DNA of 64,000 nt, taken from contig CAJTTT010000008.1 of assembly GCA_910579285.1 (NCBI GenBank), forward strand, positions 55,870-119,869, read 5' to 3'. The notes beneath the pieces were generated by a model. That model had not been told where the DNA came from. It worked only from the letters and a program-made list of their open reading frames with translations, and searched no databases. The DNA comes from an uncultured Lachnospiraceae bacterium (lineage in GTDB: Bacteria > Bacillota > Clostridia > Lachnospirales > Lachnospiraceae). A program made the position numbers and the translations under genes. Positions 35,122-44,222 of this stretch are shown piece by piece; the stretch's first letter is position 1, and each line of letters opens with the position of its first letter.

Positions 35122-35793
35122 TCAGGACATATACTCGCCGTTATAGCTTACCAGGGTAACATTATGCACCCCCTCTATATCATACAGTTTGTTCACAAAG
35201 AATGTTGCCGCATCCATCAGACGCACTTCCGCTGTCAGCTCAATGCCCCCGCCGCTTACCGTTTTCGATTTCACCAGAAACCGTTTCAATGCCGTCCGCG
35301 CTATCTGCACCGCCGTATCCTCCGCCTGTTCATCCTTACAGTTCAGAATGAGGATATAGGGATTTTCATGTGTCTTCCGATTCGCAAAGAGAATCAGAAT
35401 CACACCGATGATTGCAGAGCCGATCACCGCCAGCGGAATCATACCCGCACCGATGACTATGCCCGAAGCAATCGACCAGAACAAATACACAATCTCGATC
35501 GGTTCCTTGATTGCCGCCCGGAAACGGACAATGGAAAGCGCGCCCACCATGCCGAGAGACAGCACCACATTGGATGTCACCGCCATGATCACCAGTGTTG
35601 TCACAAGGGAAAGTCCCACCAGCGTCAGGGCAAACCCGGACGAGTACATCACGCCGTTAAAAGTCTTCTTGTAGACCACGAAAATAAACAGGCCGATGAC
35701 AAGTGCGAACAGCATACCGATCAACGTGTCTATCGGTGAAAACTGCGTTACATTTTCCAAAAAGCTGGATTTAAAAATATCATTAAAAGTCAT
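35122..35793 (-). CDS. DUF4956 membrane protein
   Basis: Membrane protein of 223 residues in DUF4956. Four hydrophobic segments occupy the first 140 residues, and the family signature LSIVRFRAAIKEP follows the third. The soluble C-terminal part (about 145-223) looks ferredoxin-like, with strands ILILNCK and GIELTAEVRL. GAAGGAGGATAT precedes ATG 35793. It is tightly linked to a VTC-domain gene upstream and cotH downstream, a conserved triad; the three are thought to work together at the cell surface, but the process is unknown. Confidence 0.88.
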   Translation of the reverse strand: MTFNDIFKSSFLENVTQFSPIDTLIGMLFALVIGLFIFVVYKKTFNGVMYSSGFALTLVGLSLVTTLVIMAVTSNVVLSLGMVGALSIVRFRAAIKEPIEIVYLFWSIASGIVIGAGMIPLAVIGSAIIGVILILFANRKTHENPYILILNCKDEQAEDTAVQIARTALKRFLVKSKTVSGGGIELTAEVRLMDAATFFVNKLYDIEGVHNVTLVSYNGEYMS

Positions 35794-35806
35794 ATATCCT
35801 CCTTCT

Positions 35807-36499
35807 TTAACCAAACCGTCTGCATGCCTCATATTTTGAAAACGCCGTCTGCCGCAGTGTGTCTATTTGGACAAGCCTGCGGATAATTGCCGGAAGAAAG
35901 GCATCATACTTTACCTCCAGAATCATGTCCTGCGGCGTCTGCGCCGTGTCAACATCCAATACCTGCTCTTCCAGAAAGTCTCTGTGAAACAGGGTCGTGC
36001 GGATATCGGAATCGAAGGTAATCCTCACATTTCCCGCCTGATAAATGTAAGGTTCTCTCCTATAAGATACGAGTACCCTCGGCCGAAGCATCTGGTAACG
36101 CATTTTCGCGTAAAGTTCCTGCACAAGCGGCGAGGGATGCTCCTCCATCCAGTCCATTCTTCCCGCCAGCAATTCTCTGCACTCCTCTTCCGAAATCTGC
36201 GCATCCACTTTCATGCACAGATCATCGTCCTTAATCTTTTTTTCCAGCGTCAGATAGGAAAAATCATCATTATAATATCTGATTCTGAATTTCTCCCGTA
36301 CAAGAACGCCGTCCCTCTTTTCATACAACGCTTTATCCATATAATTGTCGAAATAAATACTCCGTATCAGGTATCTGCCGTCTACGCCTGTATGTATGTC
36401 GCTCTGCATCACTGTCCGCAGGCGGTTTCTCAACTCGATATACTGCGCATAGCTGATCCGATACTTCAATTCATGCCGGAATTGATATTCCTGCTTCAC
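35807..36499 (-). CDS. VTC domain-containing protein
   Basis: Protein of 230 residues with the VTC (CYTH-like triphosphate tunnel) domain of polyphosphate polymerases. Basic and acidic tunnel residues appear in FRHELKYRIS, RSIYFDNYMDKALYEKRDG, KFRIRYYNDD, LEKKIKDDDLCMK and LEVKYDAFLP. GTG 36499 is chosen because GGAGAGGAGCGG is directly upstream and the homologous start (KQEYQFRHELKY) fits the family. It starts a three-gene unit with DUF4956 and cotH. In bacteria these stand-alone VTC proteins have no proven product; nucleotide or polyphosphate chemistry is plausible. Confidence 0.9.
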   Translation of the reverse strand: MKQEYQFRHELKYRISYAQYIELRNRLRTVMQSDIHTGVDGRYLIRSIYFDNYMDKALYEKRDGVLVREKFRIRYYNDDFSYLTLEKKIKDDDLCMKVDAQISEEECRELLAGRMDWMEEHPSPLVQELYAKMRYQMLRPRVLVSYRREPYIYQAGNVRITFDSDIRTTLFHRDFLEEQVLDVDTAQTPQDMILEVKYDAFLPAIIRRLVQIDTLRQTAFSKYEACRRFG

Positions 36500-36661
36500 C
36501 CGCTCCTCTCCTTTCCCTGCTGTCTTATCACTGCTTTGCACCTTCCTGAAATGAACAGGAAGACATTCTCTGCTCAGCTGAAAGCATGGGTAAAGTATAG
36601 AAGGGTTTCCTAAAATGTACTTAAAATCAGTTGTGATTTTTTGATGAACAATGATTCTGCC

Positions 36662-37885
36662 CTAAAATATCACCCGAAAGCATATCTCCTTTCCATTGGC
36701 GCTTTGTACCGCCGCCTTCCCTCCATGCGTTTCCGCAATCGCCCGCACCAGAGAAAGCCCAATTCCCGTGCCGCCCGTGGCGGCAGACCGGGATTCATCC
36801 ATGCGGTAAAACCGATCAAACAGCCTGTCCAGATCAGAGATATCCGCCAGATCACAGGTGTTAGACACCTCCACGCAGATTCTGCCGCGCCTGCGGTAAA
36901 TCCGCATCTGGATTTCGCCGCCATCGTCAGAATATCTGACTGCATTATCCAGCAGAATAGATATCATCCGCTGAATGGAATTTCTGTCACCGTATAATGT
37001 CAAATCTTCCGCAATGTGCTGGCTGTAACGTTTCCCCTTTGCCTTCGCAAGAACCGCAAAAGGCTCGGCGGTTTCCCACGCCGCCTCGCTCAGGGAAAAT
37101 CTGTCCTTATCCGGGAACGGCGTCTCCTCATCCAGTCTTGACAGCGCAACCATATCCTCCACCAGCTTTGTGAGCCGGGCGGCCTGCCTGCGGATATTGT
37201 CAATCCATTCGTCCCCCTCATGTTCCATTGCCGCGATGTCCGCACTGGTTGCAATGGAAGTGATCGGCGTCTTAAGTTCGTGCCCCGCGTCCGTGATAAA
37301 CTGTCTCTGCCGCTCCAGATTTTTTATGTAGGGCCTGACCGCGCGCCTTGAAAAGAAAACGGTCAAAAAAAATACCATCAAAAGGCTGACGGCTCCTATC
37401 AACAGCGATACAAAAAGCAGAGAACGCATGGACTGTATTTGGATTGTGGAATTGAGGAAGAGAACCGAGATTCCATTTTCTTCCCGCTTTACCCGGTAGC
37501 GATAACCTTCATAGTACCCTTTTTCCCTGCCTTTAGACAAAACGGCCTGTGCGTATGCCTCCGCAGTCATCTCATCCACAGAAGAGATATAGTCCCTTGA
37601 GGCCGCCCTGATCCTGCCGTCCGCATCGCAGTGAACCGTAAAAAACCGGGTCATAAACGCTGCCTCCGGGTCTCTCCCCTCCATCTCCCTGAGAGGCGGA
37701 GGCGGTGTCTGCCGTTTCGCCGGAACCGTCTGCTCATGCGAAAGCAGCGCTTCTGCCAGACCATCCTGTATGGCAGTTGTCCTGTAATAATTTGCCGCGT
37801 TGATTCCTACAATAATTAGCAGCGTCACCGTGCCAAACGCCGCCATCGCCGCCAAAATAAAACGTCTCTGTATCTTTTTCAGCAT
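36662..37885 (-). CDS. Sensor histidine kinase (OmpR-system partner)
   Basis: Kinase of 407 residues with a membrane segment at about 10-32, an extracellular region of about 115 residues, a second segment at about 155-180, a HisKA domain with the phospho-acceptor in DAGHELKTPITS, and an ATPase domain with N-box ISILLDNAVRYSDDGG and lid GGTGIGLSLVRAI. It is 25 bases downstream of its response regulator gene and upstream of the VTC-DUF4956-cotH unit, so that unit is a candidate target. AGGGAGAGCAG precedes ATG 37885. Confidence 0.93.
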   Translation of the reverse strand: MLKKIQRRFILAAMAAFGTVTLLIIVGINAANYYRTTAIQDGLAEALLSHEQTVPAKRQTPPPPLREMEGRDPEAAFMTRFFTVHCDADGRIRAASRDYISSVDEMTAEAYAQAVLSKGREKGYYEGYRYRVKREENGISVLFLNSTIQIQSMRSLLFVSLLIGAVSLLMVFFLTVFFSRRAVRPYIKNLERQRQFITDAGHELKTPITSIATSADIAAMEHEGDEWIDNIRRQAARLTKLVEDMVALSRLDEETPFPDKDRFSLSEAAWETAEPFAVLAKAKGKRYSQHIAEDLTLYGDRNSIQRMISILLDNAVRYSDDGGEIQMRIYRRRGRICVEVSNTCDLADISDLDRLFDRFYRMDESRSAATGGTGIGLSLVRAIAETHGGKAAVQSANGKEICFRVIF

Positions 37886-37910
37886 CTGCTCTCCCTTTCA
37901 AGCCTCCATT

Positions 37911-38579
37911 TTACAAATCAAGAAAATACCCCGCGCCTCGGGCTGTCCGAATCTCAATATCAGCCTCCAGCTCCTTCAGTTTTTTCCGAAGAAATCCCAC
38001 ATAAGTCCAGACCACACTGACATCCGCCTCCGAGTCCTGTCCCCATATCTTATCCATCAGATGTGCCGTGGAAAACACAAACCGGGGGTTGCGCATAAAA
38101 AGCTCCATCACCTGAAATTCCTTATTGTTCAGGCGCACCGACTTTCCTTTGCATGCCATCTCGTAGCGGTTACAGTCAAGCTCCACATTTCCGAAGGACA
38201 GGCACAGCTCCGTATATGATGCATTCCTCCGTGAAAGAGCTTTCACTCTGGCGATAAATTCCGGGCTGGCAAAGGGTTTCGGCAGATAATCGTCCGCTCC
38301 CGCCTCCAGGCCTGCCACCCGGTCCTCAATCTCCGCCTTTGCCGTCAATATCAGCACGGGAACCCCGGAGCCCGCCTCGCGGATCTGCCTCAAAACCTCC
38401 AGGCCGTCCACCTTCGGCATCATAATATCCAGAATTACCACATCATACTCCCTGCACCGAAAATACGCGAGAGCCTCCTCGCCATCATGCACCATATCTA
38501 CGGTAAATTTATTCTTTTCCAGCAGAAACTTTAGCCCCTTTGCCAGTTCTACTTCATCCTCCGCAATTAAAATACGCAT
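37911..38579 (-). CDS. OmpR-family response regulator
   Basis: Response regulator of 222 residues: receiver domain with E7/D8, phospho-acceptor D51 (VVILDIMMPK) and lysine in YLPKPF, then an OmpR-type winged helix (about 125-220) ending RTARGAGYFLDL. It is transcribed with its kinase from a promoter that overlaps a 17-base palindrome (38622-38638), divergently from another two-component system. Confidence 0.94.
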   Translation of the reverse strand: MRILIAEDEVELAKGLKFLLEKNKFTVDMVHDGEEALAYFRCREYDVVILDIMMPKVDGLEVLRQIREAGSGVPVLILTAKAEIEDRVAGLEAGADDYLPKPFASPEFIARVKALSRRNASYTELCLSFGNVELDCNRYEMACKGKSVRLNNKEFQVMELFMRNPRFVFSTAHLMDKIWGQDSEADVSVVWTYVGFLRKKLKELEADIEIRTARGAGYFLDL

Positions 38580-38621
38580 ATCGACGCCCTCTGCAGTCTT
38601 TTTTACCTACAATCCTGTGGT

Positions 38622-38656
38622 AATGCTATTATAGCATTTAACTCCGCGGTTCTCAA
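38622..38656 (-). promoter_or_regulatory. Promoter with overlapping palindrome, RR gene at 37911
   Basis: Minus strand: TTGAGA (38651-38656), 17-base spacer, TATAAT (38628-38633). The -10 box lies inside AATGCTATTATAGCATT (38622-38638), symmetrical except for its central base, a possible operator for autoregulation. Confidence 0.7.
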
Positions 38657-38676
38657 TGACGCTGCCCATCCTCCGC

Positions 38677-38705
38677 TTTACGCGCGTACAGCGCCATGCT
38701 ATAAT
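38677..38705 (+). promoter_or_regulatory. Promoter of the second two-component system
   Basis: TTTACG (38677-38682) and TATAAT (38700-38705) are separated by 17 bases and read rightward toward the regulator at 38778, back-to-back with the promoter at 38628-38656. Confidence 0.6.
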
Positions 38706-38777
38706 CTGCTTATCTGTCTTTTTGAGGGTGGAACTGCCGCCCTTCCAAATCATATATACTACTGGAGGCCTTCTGAA

Positions 38778-39470
38778 ATGCAGCAGGAAATTTTACTTTT
38801 AGAGGATGATGACAGCCTCAACCATTCTGTCCGTCTGAAATTAGAAAAGGAAGGGTATACGGTCCGCAGCGCCTTCACGATAAAGGAGGCCCTTTTACTC
38901 TTCCATCAGTTTTCACCCGCCCTGATTATCTGTGATATCACCCTGCCGGATGGAAGCGGCCTGGATTTCTGTTCCCGCATCCGGCAGGAGAGCGATGTCC
39001 TTTTTCTGTTTCTGACCGCCCTGGATCGGGAGGAGGATATCATGGCCGGTTACGGACAGGGCGCCGACGATTATATCACGAAGCCCTTTTCCCTGACTGC
39101 GCTTGTGTCCAAAGTAGGTGCACTCTTAAAGCGTTTCCCGTCAGAACTGCCGAAAACGGTTATCTCAGGAAATATCACGCTCTACCCGGAAGAAAAGCGT
39201 GCCGCAAAGAACGGTGAAAACCTGTCTCTGACCGCCAGAGAATATTCTCTGCTCGCTTTCTTTATGGAAAATCCGATGCGGATTTTGTCACGGGGACAGC
39301 TCTTAGAGTCCATCTGGGATATCGAGGGAAATTTTGTCGATGAGAATACCCTCTCTGTCAATATCAGGCGGCTTCGGGAAAAGATCGAGGACGACCCTTC
39401 CAGCCCTGCCATCTTAAAAAACATCCGGGGACTTGGCTATATTTGGGAAAGGAAATGTGAAAAGCGATGA
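38778..39470 (+). CDS. OmpR-family response regulator of ABC-transporter system
   Basis: Response regulator of 230 residues: phospho-acceptor D53 (LIICDITLPDGS), lysine in YITKPF, and an OmpR winged helix from about 125 ending NIRGLGYIWE. GGAGG precedes ATG 38778. Its last four bases overlap the kinase start. With the following kinase and MacB/FtsX-type transporter it forms a four-gene group of the kind used by Firmicutes to sense and expel peptide antibiotics (Bce/Vra-like). Confidence 0.93.
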   Translation: MQQEILLLEDDDSLNHSVRLKLEKEGYTVRSAFTIKEALLLFHQFSPALIICDITLPDGSGLDFCSRIRQESDVLFLFLTALDREEDIMAGYGQGADDYITKPFSLTALVSKVGALLKRFPSELPKTVISGNITLYPEEKRAAKNGENLSLTAREYSLLAFFMENPMRILSRGQLLESIWDIEGNFVDENTLSVNIRRLREKIEDDPSSPAILKNIRGLGYIWERKCEKR

Positions 39471-40762
39471 AAACCACTGTCAAAACATCTGGATTTGCCT
39501 GGAAAACCTGTGCGGTTATTTCTGGAATTTCTGTACTTCTTATTTTTATATGCGGCCTTTGGGGCTTTTCCCTGCTGCGCGCGCAGTATTCTCTGGAACT
39601 GAAACAGTATGGAAATATTGCGGGAGCCATTCTTTCCGAGTACCCCGATGCAGAACAGACGCTGTTAGACGCCATGCAGGACACACAATACAGCCAGCTT
39701 GGCAGGGGATTCACCATCCTTGAAAAATACGGCTATCGGGAAAACCTGCTGATGACCGATGCTCCTTACTACCGTGACGCTCTTCTGTCGTTTTTTTCTC
39801 TTCTGACCGCCATTCTCACTCTCTATCTGTCAATCACCGCGCTCTGCTTTTATGTATTTGCTAAAAACCACCAAAAACAGGAACAGCGTCTGCATGAACT
39901 GCTGGAGTCTTACCTCTCGGACAACTATTCCCGTTTTGCAGATCGAAACAGCCTTACTCCCATTTTCAGCGAATCATTCACTGACACGCTCCTCAAACTG
40001 GGACATAAGCTGAAGATAAAGACACAGGCGCTGGCTGAAGAGCGGGACCACACCAAAACACTGGTAACGGATATCTCCCATCAGTTGAAAACCCCTGTCA
40101 GCGCACTGAAAAACTGCTTCGCCATGTGCATGGAAGCTGATTCCGAGCCGGAACGCATGGACTTTTTAGGCAGATGTGCCGGACAGATGGATCGTCTGGA
40201 GAATTTAATGACCAATTTAGTCAATATATCCCGCCTGGAAACCTCTCTGATTACGCTGAAACGGGAGTCCGTCTTTTTGTCCGATGTACTCACCGATGCC
40301 GTCAATACAATATATGAAAAAACCCTTCCCAAAAATATTGCCATCGAACTGCTTAATCCTGACCAGGAATTTGAAGCCCGCACACCGCTGTTTTTGGACA
40401 GACGCTGGACTTCGGAAGCCATTGCAAACCTTCTGGACAACGCCGTCAAGTATTCTCCTCCGGGCAGTACGGTAACCTTACGGCTCCATCGGTTCTACAG
40501 CTATATCAGCCTGGAAGTCGAGGACGAGGGCATCGGCGTGCCCAGGGAGGAAGCCGGCCGAATCTTCCAACGCTTCTACCGCGGCAGCCACCCTTCCATA
40601 AAGCAGACAGAAGGCTCCGGCGTGGGACTTTATCTCGCCAGGCGTATCCTGGAAGAACAGGGCGGTACGATCAGCGTAAAATCCGCTTCCAAAAAGGGAA
40701 GTGTTTTCATTGTCCATATCCCTCTGCCAGGATTTACGGCAGATAGCAAATCCGATGAGTAA
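39467..40762 (+). CDS. Sensor histidine kinase of ABC-transporter system
   Basis: Kinase of 431 residues with a membrane helix (about 12-34), a short extracellular loop of about 70 residues, a second helix (about 107-130), then HisKA with phospho-acceptor in DISHQLKTPVSAL and an ATPase domain with N-box IANLLDNAVKYSPPG and lid EGSGVGLYLARRI. The loop is larger than in BceS-type kinases, which lack a sensory domain, so it may sense the drug itself. Its ATGA start overlaps the regulator stop. The ABC transporter follows after 89 bases. Confidence 0.92.
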   Translation: MKTTVKTSGFAWKTCAVISGISVLLIFICGLWGFSLLRAQYSLELKQYGNIAGAILSEYPDAEQTLLDAMQDTQYSQLGRGFTILEKYGYRENLLMTDAPYYRDALLSFFSLLTAILTLYLSITALCFYVFAKNHQKQEQRLHELLESYLSDNYSRFADRNSLTPIFSESFTDTLLKLGHKLKIKTQALAEERDHTKTLVTDISHQLKTPVSALKNCFAMCMEADSEPERMDFLGRCAGQMDRLENLMTNLVNISRLETSLITLKRESVFLSDVLTDAVNTIYEKTLPKNIAIELLNPDQEFEARTPLFLDRRWTSEAIANLLDNAVKYSPPGSTVTLRLHRFYSYISLEVEDEGIGVPREEAGRIFQRFYRGSHPSIKQTEGSGVGLYLARRILEEQGGTISVKSASKKGSVFIVHIPLPGFTADSKSDE

Positions 40763-40851
40763 TTATTTTTCTATTTGTAAGTCTCCTGTAAGATTACCGC
40801 CTTATGCTTATCTTATAAGAAACACAGGTAGAAAGGCAGGTATAGAACACG

Positions 40852-41568
40852 ATGAAAAAACATTCGGACATTATCTTAAAGACTGAGGATTTATGCAAAT
40901 ACTACGGCACAGGCGACAATCAGGTCAAAGCCGTGGATCATGTCAATCTGGAAATCAGACAGGGCGAGTTTGTCTCCATCATCGGCAAATCCGGCAGCGG
41001 TAAGTCCACCCTGCTCCACATGCTGGGCGGACTGGACAATCCCACCTCCGGCAGCGTCTTTATCGACGGGGAAAACATTGCCTCCTTCAAAGAAGAAAAG
41101 CTCTCAAAAATCCGCCGCCGCAAAATCGGCTTTATTTTTCAAGCTTACAATCTGATCCCTTCTCTCAACGTGTGGGAAAACATTGTCCTTCCTCTTGGAT
41201 TGGACGGCAAACCCCTGGACGAGTCCTTTATCCACGATATCATTCAAACATTAGGGCTGTCGGAAAAAATGAAAAATCTTCCCAACACCCTATCCGGCGG
41301 CCAGCAGCAAAGGTGCGCCATCGCCAGAGCCATCGCTGCCAAACCTTCCATCATTCTGGCCGATGAACCCACCGGCAATCTGGATACCCGGACCGGCGAT
41401 GAAACGATGGCCCTTTTAAAGGCGTCCGCCGCCAAATACGGACAGACTCTCGTGGTCATCACTCATAATGAAGAAGTGGCGCAGATGGCCGGCCGCACGA
41501 TCATTCTGGCGGACGGACGCATTCTCTCCTCCGGGGAAAGCGAGGTGGTTTCCGATGAAGAAAACTAA
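40852..41568 (+). CDS. ABC transporter ATP-binding protein (MacB/LolD type)
   Basis: ATPase of 238 residues with Walker A GKSGSGKST, the Q-loop in GFIFQAYNLIP, signature LSGGQQQR, Walker B IILADEPTGNLD and an H-loop in VVITHNEE. The sequence is typical of MacB/BceA-like subunits that drive FtsX-type permeases. Its 3' end overlaps the permease start by 14 bases. In the 89-base gap upstream are the palindromes TGTAAGATTACC and CTTATAAG, possible binding sites for the neighbouring regulator. Confidence 0.94.
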   Translation: MKKHSDIILKTEDLCKYYGTGDNQVKAVDHVNLEIRQGEFVSIIGKSGSGKSTLLHMLGGLDNPTSGSVFIDGENIASFKEEKLSKIRRRKIGFIFQAYNLIPSLNVWENIVLPLGLDGKPLDESFIHDIIQTLGLSEKMKNLPNTLSGGQQQRCAIARAIAAKPSIILADEPTGNLDTRTGDETMALLKASAAKYGQTLVVITHNEEVAQMAGRTIILADGRILSSGESEVVSDEEN

Positions 41569-44074
41569 CACGGTCAGAAGTCTGGCACTAAGTAAGCTGC
41601 GCTACAATAAAAGCCGCACCATGCTCACCGGCATCGCTGTCATGCTCACCACCATGCTGCTCATGGCAATCGGCACGGTCGGCACCGGCTTATTAGATAT
41701 GAACCGTCAGATGTACGCTCTGACGGACTATCATGCCCGCTTTGGGGGCTTAACGCCCGATCAGGTAAATGTCCTGTCGAAACATATTCAGGTGGAAACC
41801 ATAACCACCACGGAAGTCTTTGCAAGTATCGAAAACGGAAAGATGAACGGCGCCCTTTCCTATCAGGAAACCCTAAAGGATGATCGTTCCGCAGACGGCG
41901 ATGATTCTCTCCACTCTGTGGAGCTGTCCTCCGGGCACTACCCCGAAACGGAGGACGAAATCTGCTCCTCCCCCGCCTTTTTCCGCCGCGTTGGCGCAGA
42001 GCCTGTCATCGGCGGCAAGGTAACACTGTCTTTCCGTGTAGACGGCAAAGGGAAAATTTTAACCAGAGAATTTACCATCAGCGGTTTGGAGCCGGACGTG
42101 GAAATCTCCGATAAGATCGACGACAGCCGCCTGATGTGGACCGGCCGCATCTCCAAAGCCCTTTTAGACAGCTGCAGGGCGGACGGACTTTATGAATCCG
42201 AGCCGGATGCCACCCTGCGCGTTTACGGAGAAGAGGAGCTGACCTTTGATGAAATGACAGACCGAATCAACGCGGTTGCCGCGGATATCGGACTGGACGA
42301 GGGAAGGGTAAATATAAACAAGGAGTATCTTTTCACCGCGACTAACCCGGGTACGGAAACCATAGCGATCATGGCTGTCATCGGTCTGATCGTGATCTTC
42401 TTTTCCTCTCTGGTGATCTACAGCATTTACTATGTGGGCGTGATCACCGACGTGCAGGAGATCGGCAAGTTAAAAGCGCTGGGCGCATCGGGGCGCCAGA
42501 TCGCCAGATTATTTTACTGGCAGGGCGCCATCGTGTCCGCCTTTGCAGTTCCTGTCGGGCTGTTACTCGGATTCCTGCTTCCTTACCTGCTGTTTCCGCT
42601 GGCTTTGTGGGCATACAGCAGCGGCTCCGCCATCAGCTCCTACTCCCGCGACACGGCGGATGCAATTATCGGACAGCTTCACATGTTTTCCCTGCCTGTG
42701 CTGCTCATAGCGGCTGCGGCTTCGCTGATCACTGTGGCGGTTTCCCTGCAAAAGCCCATCCGCATGGCGAAAAGGGTTTCCCCGGTAGAGGCGATCCGCT
42801 ATCAGGAAAACACAAACGACCGCAAGAGCCGCAAGGGACACACCGAGGTAAAGGTGTCCACACTGACCCTGGCCAATCTGACGCGCAACAGGAAGCGTAC
42901 CGCCGTCACCATCCTCACTATGGGATTGAGCTGCGTGCTCTTTATCTGTGTCTCCGCCGTCTTAAGCAGCATCAGCGCAGAAGACCTCGCAAGACGCAGC
43001 ATTCCCAGAGGCGATTTCCGCATCGCTCTGGACTCTGCCCTTTATAATGATAAAGAATATCCCGAAAACAATCTGGAAAATCTGGTACAGCAGGATTACT
43101 TTAGTGAGGCATTTCTTTCCAGACTGTCCTCCATAGAGGGCGTAGAATCCGTGGAGCGGGCACCCGGTCAAATTATTTCCTCCACCGATATGGAGTCTGC
43201 CATGTACGAGGACTACGAGAACCACCTGCCGCTCTCCTACTTTACCAGAGACGATGTGACGGAATTAAACGCCTGTCTGGAACAGGGCAGCATCGACTAC
43301 GACCGCATGACGGCAAACAATGAAATCGTCTGCACCCATGCTTACTCTTTTGAGCAGTATGGTCTTTCCATAGGCGATGTCCTCCCGATCACCCTCCACG
43401 ATGGCAGCCGGGAAATTCCCATGACGGTGACGCTCGCTGCCCTGGCAGAGCCGGATGCCAATTTCACTTATCTGGTTATGACAGAGGATACATGGAACAG
43501 TCTGGGACTGACCTGCGATCCAACCACGAGCATTTATCTGCATGTAGACGACGCACACTATGACAGCGTAAAGGCAGCGCTTACGGAAATTGTAGCGGAA
43601 AATGAACATTTTACGCTCTATGCCATGGATGTAGAACTGGCGATCGGACACTCTTCCATAGATCTGATGAAGAATCCGCTCTATCTGCTTCTGATCCTGA
43701 TCGCCGTGATCGGTTTTATCAGTCTGATCAACACGATGATCACCAGTATTGTCACGCGAAAGAAGGAGCTGGGCATCCTGCAGGCTCTCGGTCTCTCCGA
43801 CAGACAACTCGTGCACATGCTCTCCGGGGAAGGGCTTGTTTTCACAGCGGGCACGCTCTTTATCAGCCTGACTCTCGGCAACGCAGCCGGATATCTGCTG
43901 TTCCTCTGGGCAAAGGACGAGCACATTATGAGTATCAGCCGCTACCACTATCCCCTCTGGGAAACCGTCGGACTCGCTCTGGTGTTATTGGTCGGCCAGA
44001 TTGCAATTACACTGTTTATCAGCAGGAAAATGAAAAAAGAGAGTCTGATTGACCGCATCAGAAACCAGGAATAG
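41555..44074 (+). CDS. FtsX-family ABC transporter permease
   Basis: Permease of 839 residues with two FtsX domains. One membrane helix near residue 20-42 and three at about 265-410 flank a first extracellular domain; a second helix near 445-470 and three at about 700-830 flank another large extracellular region. Loops such as ELGILQALGLSDRQLV are FtsX hallmarks. ATG 41555 is chosen for GAGGTGG upstream, inside the end of the ATPase gene. Such permeases transmit mechanical force rather than move solutes across and commonly confer resistance to membrane-active peptides. Confidence 0.9.
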   Translation: MKKTNTVRSLALSKLRYNKSRTMLTGIAVMLTTMLLMAIGTVGTGLLDMNRQMYALTDYHARFGGLTPDQVNVLSKHIQVETITTTEVFASIENGKMNGALSYQETLKDDRSADGDDSLHSVELSSGHYPETEDEICSSPAFFRRVGAEPVIGGKVTLSFRVDGKGKILTREFTISGLEPDVEISDKIDDSRLMWTGRISKALLDSCRADGLYESEPDATLRVYGEEELTFDEMTDRINAVAADIGLDEGRVNINKEYLFTATNPGTETIAIMAVIGLIVIFFSSLVIYSIYYVGVITDVQEIGKLKALGASGRQIARLFYWQGAIVSAFAVPVGLLLGFLLPYLLFPLALWAYSSGSAISSYSRDTADAIIGQLHMFSLPVLLIAAAASLITVAVSLQKPIRMAKRVSPVEAIRYQENTNDRKSRKGHTEVKVSTLTLANLTRNRKRTAVTILTMGLSCVLFICVSAVLSSISAEDLARRSIPRGDFRIALDSALYNDKEYPENNLENLVQQDYFSEAFLSRLSSIEGVESVERAPGQIISSTDMESAMYEDYENHLPLSYFTRDDVTELNACLEQGSIDYDRMTANNEIVCTHAYSFEQYGLSIGDVLPITLHDGSREIPMTVTLAALAEPDANFTYLVMTEDTWNSLGLTCDPTTSIYLHVDDAHYDSVKAALTEIVAENEHFTLYAMDVELAIGHSSIDLMKNPLYLLLILIAVIGFISLINTMITSIVTRKKELGILQALGLSDRQLVHMLSGEGLVFTAGTLFISLTLGNAAGYLLFLWAKDEHIMSISRYHYPLWETVGLALVLLVGQIAITLFISRKMKKESLIDRIRNQE

Positions 44075-44146
44075 GAATTGGCAATAATATACAATTTCTT
44101 CACAATTATTTATATTTTATTGTGTATTAGTACAGAACGTATTATA

Positions 44147-44176
44147 ATAAACGCAGGTCAGCCGATCTGCGTTTAT
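44147..44176. terminator. Hairpin after the ABC permease, possible terminator
   Basis: ATAAACGCAG (44147-44156) pairs with CTGCGTTTAT (44167-44176). The T-run after it is weak (TTGTGT), so it may be an imperfect terminator or a leader structure of the chemotaxis receptor gene. Confidence 0.4.
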
Positions 44177-44222
44177 TTGTGTAAATCTTGTAACTCTTTT
44201 TCTTGACAGGAGGTCTCTTTCT

